64,000 nucleotides of DNA from Leminorella richardii (lineage in GTDB: Bacteria; Pseudomonadota; Gammaproteobacteria; Enterobacterales; Enterobacteriaceae): contig NZ_LS483470.1 of NCBI RefSeq assembly GCF_900478135.1, positions 737,501 through 801,500 of the forward strand, in the 5' to 3' direction. The position numbers and the translations under genes were made by a program. Shown piece after piece: positions 1 to 9,228 of the stretch. Position 1 is the stretch's first letter. Each line of letters begins with the position of its first letter. The notes under the pieces are model-generated. The model did not search any database. It saw nothing but the letters and a program-made list of their open reading frames with translations, and was not told the origin of the DNA.

Positions 1-115
1 TCTGCTCAAAGAGCGTAAAGCTGGCGTAGCTGAGTTCATCCGCTTTGAAGTGGGTGAAGGCATCGAGAAAGTTGAAGTAGACTTTGCAGCAGAAGTTGCT
101 GCGATGTCTAAGTAA
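1..115 (+). CDS. tsf: Elongation factor Ts, C-terminal end (partial)
   Basis: The window opens inside a reading frame (codons from base 2) that ends in VDFAAEVAAMSK and a TAA stop. This is the typical C-terminus of enterobacterial EF-Ts, the nucleotide exchange factor that recycles EF-Tu from GDP to GTP form in the cytoplasm. About 37 codons are visible. The next gene is pyrH, which also follows tsf in E. coli, supporting the call. A terminator-like hairpin follows directly. The start lies outside the window. Confidence 0.93.
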   Translation, partial: LLKERKAGVAEFIRFEVGEGIEKVEVDFAAEVAAMSK

Positions 116-134
116 GCTTTCCCGTTGACTGAAG

Positions 135-167
135 CGGATCGATATAACAGTATCGGTCCGTTTTTTT
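135..167 (+). terminator. Rho-independent terminator after tsf
   Basis: CGGATCGATAT and GTATCGGTCCG can pair, with one G-T wobble, around a short AACA loop. Seven T residues follow. The element lies 20 bases after the tsf stop and before pyrH, so pyrH probably has its own promoter in the gap at 168-244. Confidence 0.75.
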
Positions 168-244
168 AAGTATACTCGTCAGCAACGTGACGTTCGGCGA
201 GTATAAACCGACGACAATCATCTGCCGATTTAGGAAATCAGATC

Positions 245-979
245 ATGGCAACCAACGCAAAACCCGCATATCAAAGAATCCTGCTTAAACTGAGCGGCGA
301 GGCCTTACAGGGAGCCGAAGGCTTCGGTATTGATGCCAGCGTCCTCGATCGTATGGCACAAGAGATTAAGGAACTGATTGAGCTGGGCGTGCAGGTCGGC
401 GTTGTTATTGGCGGCGGTAACCTGTTTCGCGGCGCGGGGCTGGCAAAAGCCGGTATGAACCGCGTAGTGGGCGACCACATGGGAATGCTGGCGACCGTCA
501 TGAACGGTCTGGCGATGCGTGATGCTCTTCATCGTGCCTATGTGAACGCCCGCCTGATGTCTGCCATTCCGCTAAACGGCGTCTGCGATGACTATAGCTG
601 GGCCGAGGCTATCAGCCTGCTGCGCCACGGTCGCGTGGTTATTTTTTCCGCCGGTACAGGCAACCCGTTCTTTACCACGGACTCCGCCGCCTGCTTGCGC
701 GGGATTGAGATTGAAGCCGATATCGTTTTGAAAGCAACAAAAGTTGATGGCGTTTTCTCTGACGATCCGGTAAAAAATCCGGATGCCACGCTGTATGACT
801 TCCTGAGCTATCAGGATGTTTTAGAGCGTGAGTTAAAGGTGATGGATCTTGCCGCCTTTACGTTGGCGCGCGACCATGGTTTGCCTATTCGCGTATTCAA
901 CATGAACAAGCCCGGTGCACTGCGTCGCGTGGTTATGGGCGAAGCAGAAGGCACATTAATCTGCACGCCGACGGAATAA
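245..979 (+). CDS. pyrH: UMP kinase
   Basis: Phosphorylates UMP to UDP with ATP in the cytoplasm, the first dedicated step from UMP to UTP and CTP. The 244-residue product has the amino-acid-kinase fold motifs of bacterial hexameric UMP kinases: KLSGE at 15-19, the glycine loop GGGN at 56-59 and TGNPFFTTD at 138-146. E. coli PyrH is 241 residues. The start ATG lies 11 bases after the sequence AGGA. Position between tsf and frr is the conserved enterobacterial order. Nothing is unusual. Confidence 0.97.
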   Translation: MATNAKPAYQRILLKLSGEALQGAEGFGIDASVLDRMAQEIKELIELGVQVGVVIGGGNLFRGAGLAKAGMNRVVGDHMGMLATVMNGLAMRDALHRAYVNARLMSAIPLNGVCDDYSWAEAISLLRHGRVVIFSAGTGNPFFTTDSAACLRGIEIEADIVLKATKVDGVFSDDPVKNPDATLYDFLSYQDVLERELKVMDLAAFTLARDHGLPIRVFNMNKPGALRRVVMGEAEGTLICTPTE

Positions 980-1070
980 ACGCCCTCGGTGCGCTATGCG
1001 CATAATTTTACGGGCTGTGTGTCAACTGAGGCACAGTCCCCACTATTATTCACATTGAAAGGTTTGCAAC

Positions 1071-1628
1071 GTGATTAACGAAATTAAAAAAGATGCTAAA
1101 GAGCGCATGGAAAAGTGCGTAGAGATGTTCAAAACGCACATTAGCAAAGTGCGCACAGGCCGCGCGCATCCAAGCATACTGGACGGCATTCAGGTTGAGT
1201 ATTACGGCTCTGCTACACCGCTGCGCCAGCTGGCGAACGTAGTGACGGAAGACACCCGCACTCTGGCTATTTCTGTGTTTGACCGCAGCCTGACCCCTGC
1301 CATAGAAAAAGCGATTATGGCCTCCGATCTGGGGCTGAACCCGTCTTCTGCCGGTACTATCATTCGCGTTCCGCTTCCGCCGCTGACGGAAGAACGCCGT
1401 AAGGACCTGACCAAGGTTGTGCGTAACGAAGCTGAACAGGGGCGCGTGTCTGTACGCAACGTTCGCCGCGATGCGAACGACAAGATCAAAGCGCTGCTGA
1501 AAGATAAAGAAATCAGCGAAGACGATGAGCGCAAATCACAGGATGAAATCCAAAAGCTGACTGACGGCTTTATCAAGAAGATTGATGAGTCTTTGGCGGA
1601 GAAAGAAGCCGAGCTGATGGCATTCTAA
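1071..1628 (+). CDS. frr: Ribosome recycling factor
   Basis: Splits the post-termination ribosome together with EF-G so that subunits can be reused. The 185-residue product matches the E. coli length and the all-helical plus small beta domain pattern of RRF, with conserved stretches KVRTGRAHPSILDGI near the N-terminus and VPLPPLTEERRKDL in the middle. The start is GTG, as in E. coli, preceded by GAAAGG at about 9 bases. The gene ends in a strong hairpin terminator, closing the tsf-pyrH-frr group. Confidence 0.97.
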   Translation: MINEIKKDAKERMEKCVEMFKTHISKVRTGRAHPSILDGIQVEYYGSATPLRQLANVVTEDTRTLAISVFDRSLTPAIEKAIMASDLGLNPSSAGTIIRVPLPPLTEERRKDLTKVVRNEAEQGRVSVRNVRRDANDKIKALLKDKEISEDDERKSQDEIQKLTDGFIKKIDESLAEKEAELMAF

Positions 1629-1644
1629 TTTTGCTTTAGCCAAT

Positions 1645-1694
1645 AAAAAAACCCGGTGGTGGACATTGACCTACAGCCGGGTTTTTTCTTTTTT
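1645..1694 (+). terminator. Rho-independent terminator after frr
   Basis: AAAAAAACCCGG pairs with CCGGGTTTTTT across a loop of about 18 bases, and a T-rich run follows. The A-run/T-run symmetry means it could also stop transcription from the other strand. Confidence 0.88.
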
Positions 1695-1827
1695 AGTTCG
1701 TTGAAAGCGCACGGAAGCCGGGAGTTTTACGCCAGAGCGTGATTTTCTGCCTGATAAAAGAGTAAAATGTGTGCCATTCTTTTTACAGACTTGTTCTGTG
1801 AGAAATGTCGTGAGTAGCAATAACCTG

Positions 1828-3024
1828 ATGAAAAAAATAACGATTCTTGGTTCGACGGGCTCGATAGGGCACAGTACGCTGGCGGTTATCAGGGAGAATC
1901 CTGAGCGGTTTCAGGTCTATGCGCTGGTTGCCGGGCATAACGTAGAGATTATGTTGGCACAGTGTCGGGAATTCCGTCCCCAGTATGCTGCAATGGCAGA
2001 CGAGGTTTCAGCATCTTCTCTGCGCACTCGCCTGAACGACGAAGGCATCTTAACCGAGGTGCTCAGTGGGCGCGATGCAGCCTGTGAGCTGTCTGCTGCG
2101 CCAGACGTCGATCAGGTGATGGCCGCTATTGTTGGTGCAGCGGGGCTTCTACCTACGCTGTCGGCGATCCGCGCGGGCAAGCAGGTGCTGTTGGCTAATA
2201 AGGAAGCGCTCGTGACCTGCGGTCGCCTGTTTATGGATGCCGTCACCCAGTATGGCGCACAGCTTCTGCCTATCGACAGTGAGCACAATGCGATTTTTCA
2301 AAGTATGCCGCCAGCTGTACAGCACGAGCTGGGGCGCGCGTCCCTCACGGATAACGGCGTTGTCAGCGTTATTCTTACCGGTTCTGGCGGGCCTTTCAGG
2401 ACGACGCCTATTGAGCAGTTAGCCTCAATGACGCCCGATCAGGCCTGCGCGCATCCTAACTGGTCTATGGGCAGAAAAATCTCTGTCGATTCAGCCACTA
2501 TGATGAACAAAGGGCTGGAGTATATCGAAGCACGCTGGCTGTTCAACGCCGCTGTTGAGCAGATGGAGGTGCTATTGCACCCTCAGTCGGTGATCCATTC
2601 CATGGTGCGCTATCAGGACGGCAGCATTCTGGCTCAGTTGGGATCCCCTGACATGAAAACGCCGATTGCTCACGCAATGGCTTATCCCGAACGCATCTCT
2701 TCCGGCGCTTCGCATCTCGATTTCTGTCGCCTTAGCGCACTGACTTTTGAACAGCCTGATTTTGTTCGCTATCCGTGCCTACAGCTTGCCATTGAGGCCA
2801 GCCACGCAGGGCAGGCGGCAACGACTGCGCTCAATGCCGCCAACGAGCGCAGTGTAGAGGCGTTTTTACAGCAGAGAATTGCCTTTACGGATATTGCAAA
2901 GATCAATCGTCAGACTCTTGATGCACTGTGTCACAGTGAACCTAAAGACGTTGATGAGGTCTTGTTTATTGACGCCTGGGCTCGCGAGCGTGCCGATAGC
3001 GCGATTGCGTTGCTGTGCAGTTAG
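1828..3024 (+). CDS. ispC: 1-deoxy-D-xylulose 5-phosphate reductoisomerase
   Basis: Converts DXP to 2-C-methyl-D-erythritol 4-phosphate with NADPH and a divalent metal, the committed step of the MEP isoprenoid pathway. The product has the NADPH-binding GSTGSIG at 8-14, the metal-site segment IDSEHNAIFQ and the active-site stretch SVDSATMMNKGLE. The ATG at 1828 gives 398 residues, equal to E. coli Dxr. The frame stays open upstream to 1771, with a GTG at 1810, but those extensions lack family similarity. Also called dxr. Confidence 0.95.
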   Translation: MKKITILGSTGSIGHSTLAVIRENPERFQVYALVAGHNVEIMLAQCREFRPQYAAMADEVSASSLRTRLNDEGILTEVLSGRDAACELSAAPDVDQVMAAIVGAAGLLPTLSAIRAGKQVLLANKEALVTCGRLFMDAVTQYGAQLLPIDSEHNAIFQSMPPAVQHELGRASLTDNGVVSVILTGSGGPFRTTPIEQLASMTPDQACAHPNWSMGRKISVDSATMMNKGLEYIEARWLFNAAVEQMEVLLHPQSVIHSMVRYQDGSILAQLGSPDMKTPIAHAMAYPERISSGASHLDFCRLSALTFEQPDFVRYPCLQLAIEASHAGQAATTALNAANERSVEAFLQQRIAFTDIAKINRQTLDALCHSEPKDVDEVLFIDAWARERADSAIALLCS

Positions 3025-3170
3025 TCACAGCAGATTTGTTCGCATCAGGGTGAAATGGTATAGTTTAGGCGTCCCTGCGCATAATTAACGGCGCGGTGAA
3101 GTAACGGTTCAGGCTATCAGCTCCACGGATTAGGCAGATAGACAACCGTGCTTGAACTGATTTTTTTGCG

Positions 3171-3196
3171 AGCCGTGCGGTGTACACGGCTTTTTT
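3171..3196 (+). terminator. Hairpin with T-run between ispC and uppS
   Basis: GCCGTG pairs with CACGGC around a 7-base loop and is followed by TTTTTT. It lies about 65 bases before uppS, so it may end ispC transcription or act as a partial terminator inside the cluster. The rest of the 237-base gap shows no gene. Confidence 0.65.
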
Positions 3197-3261
3197 GCGT
3201 AAGAAGAGCGGCAGTTTTTACCGCCGCCTTCTTTAAATGACTTAGGAAGTGCCAACTGGTT

Positions 3262-4020
3262 ATGTCGCCCGTTAAACAGCAGATCGATAACAATCAAACC
3301 TCTGTTCCTCGTCACGTTGCTATTATCATGGACGGTAACGGTCGCTGGGCTAAACAGCTGGGGAAATTGCGCGTTTTTGGCCATCAGGAAGGGGCTAAAG
3401 CAGTGCGCAGAGCGGTAGGTTTTGCCGTGAGTCGGGAAATTCAGGCGCTGACGCTCTATGCTTTTAGCAGTGAGAACTGGAACCGTCCCGCTCAGGAAGT
3501 CACTGCGCTGATGGAGCTTTTTGGTCGCGCGCTGGACAAAGAAGCCCCTAGCCTGAATAAACACAATGTCCGGATGAGAGTGGTTGGTGACATTTCCCGC
3601 TTTAGCGACCGTTTACGCGCTAAAATTCATAAAGCGCAGGCATTAACTGAAAACAATACCGGCCTAACGCTGAACATCGCCGCGAACTACGGCGGTCGCT
3701 GGGACATTACCCAGGCTTGCCAGACGCTGGCAAAGAAAGTCGCTGATGGAGAAATGACGCCTGAACAGATAGACGAAGACGTCATTGGTCAGTACGTTAA
3801 CCTCAGCGATTTGGCACCGGTTGATTTAGTGATAAGGACAGGAGGAGAGCATCGGATAAGTAACTTCCTGCTGTGGCAGATTGCCTATGCAGAGCTTTAC
3901 TTCACCGAGGTTCTTTGGCCCGATTTTGATGAGCTGGTTTTTGAAGGTGCGCTTAATGAGTTTGCACAGCGTGAGCGCCGTTTTGGTGGGACTGAGCCCG
4001 CGAGTAGTAAGGAAATCTAG
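3262..4020 (+). CDS. uppS: Undecaprenyl diphosphate synthase
   Basis: Adds eight isopentenyl units in cis to farnesyl diphosphate, making the C55 carrier for peptidoglycan, O-antigen and other envelope polymers. The 252-residue protein carries the cis-prenyltransferase signature IIMDGNGRWA at 21-30, with the catalytic Asp at 24, plus the conserved AFSSENWNRP and DLVIRTGGEHRISNFL motifs. E. coli IspU is 253 residues. It is followed after nine bases by cdsA, as in E. coli. Also called ispU. Confidence 0.96.
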   Translation: MSPVKQQIDNNQTSVPRHVAIIMDGNGRWAKQLGKLRVFGHQEGAKAVRRAVGFAVSREIQALTLYAFSSENWNRPAQEVTALMELFGRALDKEAPSLNKHNVRMRVVGDISRFSDRLRAKIHKAQALTENNTGLTLNIAANYGGRWDITQACQTLAKKVADGEMTPEQIDEDVIGQYVNLSDLAPVDLVIRTGGEHRISNFLLWQIAYAELYFTEVLWPDFDELVFEGALNEFAQRERRFGGTEPASSKEI

Positions 4021-4029
4021 GAGGCACTC

Positions 4030-4881
4030 GTGCTGAAGTCACGCATCATTACTGCGCTGATTCTTATTCCTCTGGTTATTGCGGCGCTGTTTATGCTGCC
4101 GCCGATGCCTTTTGCTATCGTCATTATTGCGGTATGCATGCTGGCAGCCTGGGAATGGGGGCAGTTTATTGGTTTTAAATCCTCGGCCTTTCGCGTGCCG
4201 CTGGCTATTCTCTGCGGTATTGGTCTGGGAGCGCTTTACTGGCCGGTTTATGCATCTGGCCTGCCGCCTTCAGCGAGCCCGATCGCCAGTGCATTCTTGC
4301 TGGCCTCTCTCGGCTGGTGGGTATTGGCGCTGTGCATGGTGCTTAGCTATCCGGCATCAGCTCGTTTTTGGAAAACGTCTCAGCTTTTACGCCTGATGTT
4401 TGGCGTCTTGACTATTGTTCCGTTCTTTTTCGGCATGATCACTCTGCGGCAGTATGGCTTTCAGGAAAATGCCTATACGGGCGCCTGGTGGCTGCTGTAC
4501 GTGATGGTGCTAGTCTGGGGTGCAGACTCAGGCGCTTACGCGTTCGGTCGGCTGTTTGGCAAGCGCAAGCTGGCGCCTAAAGTTTCTCCGGGCAAGACGC
4601 TTGAAGGGCTGGTAGGCGGTTTGGTTACCTCTGCGCTGATTGCCTGGCTGTTTAGCCTGTTTGTTCCTTTACACGTTTCGTTGAATACGCTTCTCATCTG
4701 TTCCGTTATTTCTGTGTTGGCATCCGTGCTGGGCGATCTCACTGAAAGCATGTTTAAGCGCGAAGCGGGCATTAAGGACAGCAGCCATCTTATTCCCGGT
4801 CACGGCGGTGTGCTTGACCGTATTGACAGTCTGACGGCGGCCATACCGGTCTTTGCCTGTCTGATATTTCTGATTTTTTAA
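4030..4881 (+). CDS. cdsA: Phosphatidate cytidylyltransferase (CDP-diglyceride synthase)
   Basis: Makes CDP-diacylglycerol from phosphatidate and CTP at the inner membrane, the branch point of phospholipid synthesis. The product is very hydrophobic with several membrane spans and carries the family signature near the C-terminus: SMFKREAGIKDSSHLIPGHG starting at about residue 240, followed by GVLDR. The start is GTG, preceded by AGGAGG at about 5 bases. Length is 283 against 285 in E. coli. Confidence 0.95.
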   Translation: MLKSRIITALILIPLVIAALFMLPPMPFAIVIIAVCMLAAWEWGQFIGFKSSAFRVPLAILCGIGLGALYWPVYASGLPPSASPIASAFLLASLGWWVLALCMVLSYPASARFWKTSQLLRLMFGVLTIVPFFFGMITLRQYGFQENAYTGAWWLLYVMVLVWGADSGAYAFGRLFGKRKLAPKVSPGKTLEGLVGGLVTSALIAWLFSLFVPLHVSLNTLLICSVISVLASVLGDLTESMFKREAGIKDSSHLIPGHGGVLDRIDSLTAAIPVFACLIFLIF

Positions 4882-4890
4882 GGCGGGTTG

Positions 4891-6249
4891 ATGAGTGTAA
4901 TTCACACCATAGTGGTCTTTATCATTGCACTGGGGCTGCTGGTCACGGTGCATGAGTTTGGCCACTTTTGGGTGGCTCGCCGCTGTGGCGTTAAGGTCAT
5001 TCGCTTTTCTATCGGCTTTGGCAAAGCGCTGTGGCGCAGAACCGATAAGAAAGGGACGGAGTTCGTCATTGCTGCGATCCCACTCGGCGGCTATGTCAAA
5101 ATGCTCGATGAGCGCGCTGAAGAGGTCGAACCCGCACTTCGCGCTCAGGCGTTTAACAATAAAACCGTCGGGCAGCGCGCAGCGATTATTGCCGCAGGCC
5201 CAATGGCAAACTTCCTGTTTGCCGTGTTTGCCTACTGGCTGGTATTCATTATCGGCGTACCGTCACTGCGACCAGTTATCGGCGAAGTGGCTCCTCAATC
5301 TATTGCCGCGCAGGCGAATATTTCTGCCGGAATGGAACTAAAGTCCGTTGCCGGTATCGAAACGCCTGATTGGAGTGCTGTTCGTATGGCGCTGGTCGGG
5401 CAGATTGGTGAAAAGAAAATCGACGTTACTATTGCGCCTTTTGGCTCCTCTTCCGAACAGGAAAGGACGCTGGATACGTCCAACTGGGCGTTTGATCCAG
5501 ACAAGCAGGATCCGATAAAAACGCTTGGCTTTGTGCCGAAAATGCCGCAGATTGAGCCGGTGATTGAGATCGTTCAGCAGGATTCTGCTGCCGCTAAAGC
5601 GGGGCTGATGCAGGGCGACCGGCTGTTAAGGGTTAACGGCGCTGAGTTTGGACAGTGGCAGGACTTCGTTAAGCTGGTGAGCGGCAGTCCGGGGCAGCCT
5701 ATTGAGCTGGTCATTTCCCGCGACGGAGAAAGCCGAACGCTGACCATGACGCCTGACGTGAAAACGCTTAGTGACGGTTCACAAAGAGGGTTTGCCGGTA
5801 TTTCACCGAAGGTGATACCGCTACCCGACGAGTATCAGATAAATCGCCAGTACAACGTATTTTCGGCGGTTTATCAGGCGGGAAGCGAAACTTGGCAGTT
5901 GACGACGCTTACTGCCAAAATGATAGCAAAACTGATAACGGGCGACGTGAAGTTGAAAAATCTGAGCGGCCCAATATCAATTGCTCAGGGAGCCGGAACG
6001 GCCGCTAGCTATGGGTTGGTTTATTATCTGATGTTTTTAGCGCTAATTAGCGTAAACTTAGGCATAATTAACCTGTTCCCTCTACCAGTATTAGACGGTG
6101 GTCATCTGGTGTTTCTGGCGGTAGAAAAGGTAACGGGTAAACCGGTGTCTGAGCAAGTTCAGGACTATAGTTATCGGGTTGGGGCAATCTTATTGGTACT
6201 GTTGATGGGACTTGCGCTTTTCAATGACTTCTCTCGCTTTTACAGCTAG
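4891..6249 (+). CDS. rseP: Regulated intramembrane zinc metalloprotease RseP
   Basis: Site-2 protease that cuts the anti-sigma factor RseA within the inner membrane to release sigma E, and clears signal-peptide remnants. The zinc motif HEFGH is at 21-25 and the second active-site motif PLPVLDGGH lies near the C-terminus. Two PDZ-like domains occupy the periplasmic middle. I chose the ATG at 4891 (452 residues) over the TTG three bases earlier because AAGG is then 7 bases away and the N-terminus matches E. coli. Next to bamA, whose product's folding feeds the same stress pathway. Confidence 0.94.
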   Translation: MSVIHTIVVFIIALGLLVTVHEFGHFWVARRCGVKVIRFSIGFGKALWRRTDKKGTEFVIAAIPLGGYVKMLDERAEEVEPALRAQAFNNKTVGQRAAIIAAGPMANFLFAVFAYWLVFIIGVPSLRPVIGEVAPQSIAAQANISAGMELKSVAGIETPDWSAVRMALVGQIGEKKIDVTIAPFGSSSEQERTLDTSNWAFDPDKQDPIKTLGFVPKMPQIEPVIEIVQQDSAAAKAGLMQGDRLLRVNGAEFGQWQDFVKLVSGSPGQPIELVISRDGESRTLTMTPDVKTLSDGSQRGFAGISPKVIPLPDEYQINRQYNVFSAVYQAGSETWQLTTLTAKMIAKLITGDVKLKNLSGPISIAQGAGTAASYGLVYYLMFLALISVNLGIINLFPLPVLDGGHLVFLAVEKVTGKPVSEQVQDYSYRVGAILLVLLMGLALFNDFSRFYS

Positions 6250-6280
6250 AGACTTTGGTTAGGATAAACAGATAATAACG

Positions 6281-8674
6281 ATGGCGATGAAAAAGTTGCT
6301 TTTAGCGTCGCTGCTGCTTGGCAGCGCCACCGCTTACGGTGCCGACGGGTTTGTCGTACAGGACATTCGATTTGAAGGGTTGCAGCGCGTTGCCACAGGT
6401 GCCGCACTGCTAAACATGCCTGTTCGCGTAGGCGATACAGTCAGCGATGCGGATATTGGTAATACTATCCGTACGCTGTTTGCTTCCGGTAACTTTGAGG
6501 ATGTCAGGGTGCTGCGCGACGGCAATACCCTCATCGTACAGGTTAAGGAACGCCCAACAATCGCCAGCGTCACGTTTTCCGGTAATAAGGCGGTGAAAGA
6601 CGACGCGCTTAAGGAAAACCTGGAAGCTTCCGGCGTTCGCGTCGGTGAAGCGCTGGACAGAACCACCCTTAGTGCGACAGAGAAAGGGCTGGAGGATTTT
6701 TACTACAGCGTAGGTAAATACAACGCCTCGGTAAAAGCCATCGTAACTCCGCTGCCTCGTAACCGCGTTGACCTCAAACTGGTGTTCTCTGAGGGCGAAT
6801 CCGCCTCTATTCAACAAATTAACATTGTCGGCAACCGCGCTTTCTCTAACGATGAGCTGGTCGGTCGCTTCCAACTGCGGGATCAGGTTCCGTGGTGGAA
6901 CGTTGTCGGCGATCGCAACTATCAGAAGCAAAAGCTGTCCGGCGACCTCGAAGCGCTGCGCAGTTTTTATCTGGATCGCGGCTATGCCCGCTTTAATATC
7001 GATTCTACTAACGTCAGCCTGACGCCGGATAAGAAAAGCATCTATATCACTATCAACGTTACCGAAGGCCAGCAGTACAAGCTTTCCGGCGTTGAAGTCA
7101 GAGGCAATCTGGTTGGTCACGCCGGTGCTATTGAAGAGCTTGCCAAGGTTGAACCGGGCGAGCTGTATAACGGCAGCAAGGTGACTCAGGTTGAAGACAG
7201 CATTAAAAAGCTGCTGGGTCGCTACGGCTATGCCTACCCGCGCGTTGCTACGCAGCCTGAAATTAACGATGCGGATCGCACTGTTAAGCTGCACATCAGC
7301 GTAGACGCCGGTAACCGCTTCTACGTTCGTCGCATTCGCTTTGAAGGCAACGACGTCAGCAAGGACTCCGTTCTGCGTCGCGAAATGCGCCAGATGGAAG
7401 GCGCATGGCTGGGTAACGATCAGGTTGAGCAGGGCAAAGAACGCTTAAACCGCTTGGGCTATTTTGAAACCGTTGACGTAGAAACCGAGCGCGTGCCGGG
7501 ATCTCCCGATCAGGTTGACTTAGTCTACAAGGTGAAAGAGCGAAACACCGGTACCTTTAACTTCGGCGTCGGCTTCGGCACCGAAAGCGGCGTCAGCTTC
7601 CAGGTTGGCCTGCAGCAGGAAAACTGGATGGGTACAGGCAAGAGCGTAGGGATTAACGGTACCAAGAACGACTACCGCACCTACGTTGAGCTGTCTGTGA
7701 CTGAGCCTTATTTCACCGTTGACGGCGTGAGTCTGGGCGGTCGGGTCTTCTACGATCAGTTTGACGCTGACGATGCCGACCTGTCCGACTATAGCAAAGA
7801 CAGCTTTGGTGTTGGCACTACGCTGGGCTTCCCAATCAACGAAAACAACGCACTGCGCTTTGGCTTAGACTTCGTCAGCAACGACCTGTCTGAGATGCAG
7901 CCGCAGGTTGCTATGTGGCGCTATCTGGAATCTGTCGGCGAGTCTCCGTCTCTGAACAAGAAGGCGGACTATAAGGCTTACGACTTCTTCTTCTCAGCCG
8001 GATGGAACTACAACAGCCTGAACCGCGGCTACTTTCCAACATCGGGTACCCGCGCAGGCCTAAACGGTAAAGTGACCATCCCTGGTTCCGACAACGAATA
8101 CTACAAGCTGACGTTTGACAGCGCCTCCTACTATCCTATCGACAGTAAGGACAAATGGGTGCTGTTGGGTCGCGTGCGTGCAGGCTACGGTGACGGTCTG
8201 GGCGGTAAAGAAATGCCGTTCTACGACAACTTCTATGCGGGCGGTTCAGGCACAGTTCGCGGCTTCCAGTCGAATAACATCGGTCCTAAGGCCGTGTATA
8301 TTCAGAACTGTTCAGGCAGTTACTGCCTGCAGAAAGACAGCGACGCCGTTGGTGGTAACGCCATGGGTGTAGCCAGCGTTGAGCTGATTTTCCCAACGCC
8401 GCTGGTTGATGACAAATATGCTAACTCGCTGCGTACCTCAGTCTTCTTTGACGCAGGTACCGTGTGGGATACCAACTGGAAAAACACCGCTGCAACCAAG
8501 TACTACGATATTCCAGATTATAGCGATCCGGGCAACGTACGTACCTCTGCGGGCGTCGCGCTACAGTGGATGTCTCCGCTGGGGCCGCTGGTGTTCTCCT
8601 ATGCGAACCCGCTGGACAAGTATGACGGCGATAAATCAGAGCAGTTCCAGTTCAACATCGGCACCACTTGGTAA
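6281..8674 (+). CDS. bamA: Outer membrane protein assembly factor BamA
   Basis: Central subunit of the BAM complex that inserts beta-barrel proteins into the outer membrane. The 797-residue precursor has a signal peptide ending AYGA at about residue 20, then five POTRA repeats to roughly residue 420 and a 16-strand barrel. The L6 motif VRGF is present, and the C-terminus ends in Trp (FNIGTTW), the usual barrel signal. It is 13 residues shorter than E. coli BamA, mostly in the late extracellular loops. Confidence 0.97.
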   Translation: MAMKKLLLASLLLGSATAYGADGFVVQDIRFEGLQRVATGAALLNMPVRVGDTVSDADIGNTIRTLFASGNFEDVRVLRDGNTLIVQVKERPTIASVTFSGNKAVKDDALKENLEASGVRVGEALDRTTLSATEKGLEDFYYSVGKYNASVKAIVTPLPRNRVDLKLVFSEGESASIQQINIVGNRAFSNDELVGRFQLRDQVPWWNVVGDRNYQKQKLSGDLEALRSFYLDRGYARFNIDSTNVSLTPDKKSIYITINVTEGQQYKLSGVEVRGNLVGHAGAIEELAKVEPGELYNGSKVTQVEDSIKKLLGRYGYAYPRVATQPEINDADRTVKLHISVDAGNRFYVRRIRFEGNDVSKDSVLRREMRQMEGAWLGNDQVEQGKERLNRLGYFETVDVETERVPGSPDQVDLVYKVKERNTGTFNFGVGFGTESGVSFQVGLQQENWMGTGKSVGINGTKNDYRTYVELSVTEPYFTVDGVSLGGRVFYDQFDADDADLSDYSKDSFGVGTTLGFPINENNALRFGLDFVSNDLSEMQPQVAMWRYLESVGESPSLNKKADYKAYDFFFSAGWNYNSLNRGYFPTSGTRAGLNGKVTIPGSDNEYYKLTFDSASYYPIDSKDKWVLLGRVRAGYGDGLGGKEMPFYDNFYAGGSGTVRGFQSNNIGPKAVYIQNCSGSYCLQKDSDAVGGNAMGVASVELIFPTPLVDDKYANSLRTSVFFDAGTVWDTNWKNTAATKYYDIPDYSDPGNVRTSAGVALQWMSPLGPLVFSYANPLDKYDGDKSEQFQFNIGTTW

Positions 8675-8739
8675 TGATGCTGAGCGTGGTAGTAAACAAC
8701 GGGTCTAGGCCCAAAGGCAATTATAGTGAGGAGTTCAAA

Positions 8740-9225
8740 TTGAAAAAGTGGTTATGTGCTGCAGGTCTGGGTTTAGCTATGGTTGCTTCTGGCGTTGCCC
8801 AGGCAGCCGATAAAGTGGCTGTCGTTGACGTGATGCAGGTTCTGCAAAAGATGCCTGAGCGCGAAGCGATTGCCAAGAAGCTTGAGGGAGAATTCAAGTC
8901 TCGCGCTACGGCTCTGCAAAAAGAAGAGAAAACGGCTCAGGACAACGTGAAGAAGCTTCAAACCAAAGGCGCTTCCATGAAGGCCGCTGAGCGCACCAAA
9001 ATTGAGAACGACATCAAGGCATTCCAGCAGAAAGCAGCGACTTTCACTCAGGACAGCCGTCGTCGTGAATCTGAAGAGATGAACAAGCTGGTTGCCAAAG
9101 TACAGGCTGCAGTGAAGACCGTTGCCGATAAAGAAGGCTACGCCGTTGTTGTTAAAGCCGATGCTGCTTTCTACAGCAACGCTGAAAACGACATCACTGA
9201 GAAAGTGCTTGCGCAGGTAAAATAA
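8740..9225 (+). CDS. skp: Periplasmic chaperone Skp
   Basis: Trimeric jellyfish-shaped chaperone that holds unfolded outer-membrane proteins in the periplasm for BamA. The 161-residue precursor starts with a signal peptide cut after AQAA near residue 22, followed by a Lys/Glu/Gln-rich helical coiled-coil region. I chose the TTG at 8740 because AGGAG is 6 bases upstream and the result equals the E. coli length. An open upstream extension to 8668 has no matching sequence. Also named ompH/hlpA. Confidence 0.94.
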   Translation: MKKWLCAAGLGLAMVASGVAQAADKVAVVDVMQVLQKMPEREAIAKKLEGEFKSRATALQKEEKTAQDNVKKLQTKGASMKAAERTKIENDIKAFQQKAATFTQDSRRRESEEMNKLVAKVQAAVKTVADKEGYAVVVKADAAFYSNAENDITEKVLAQVK

Positions 9226-9228
9226 GTG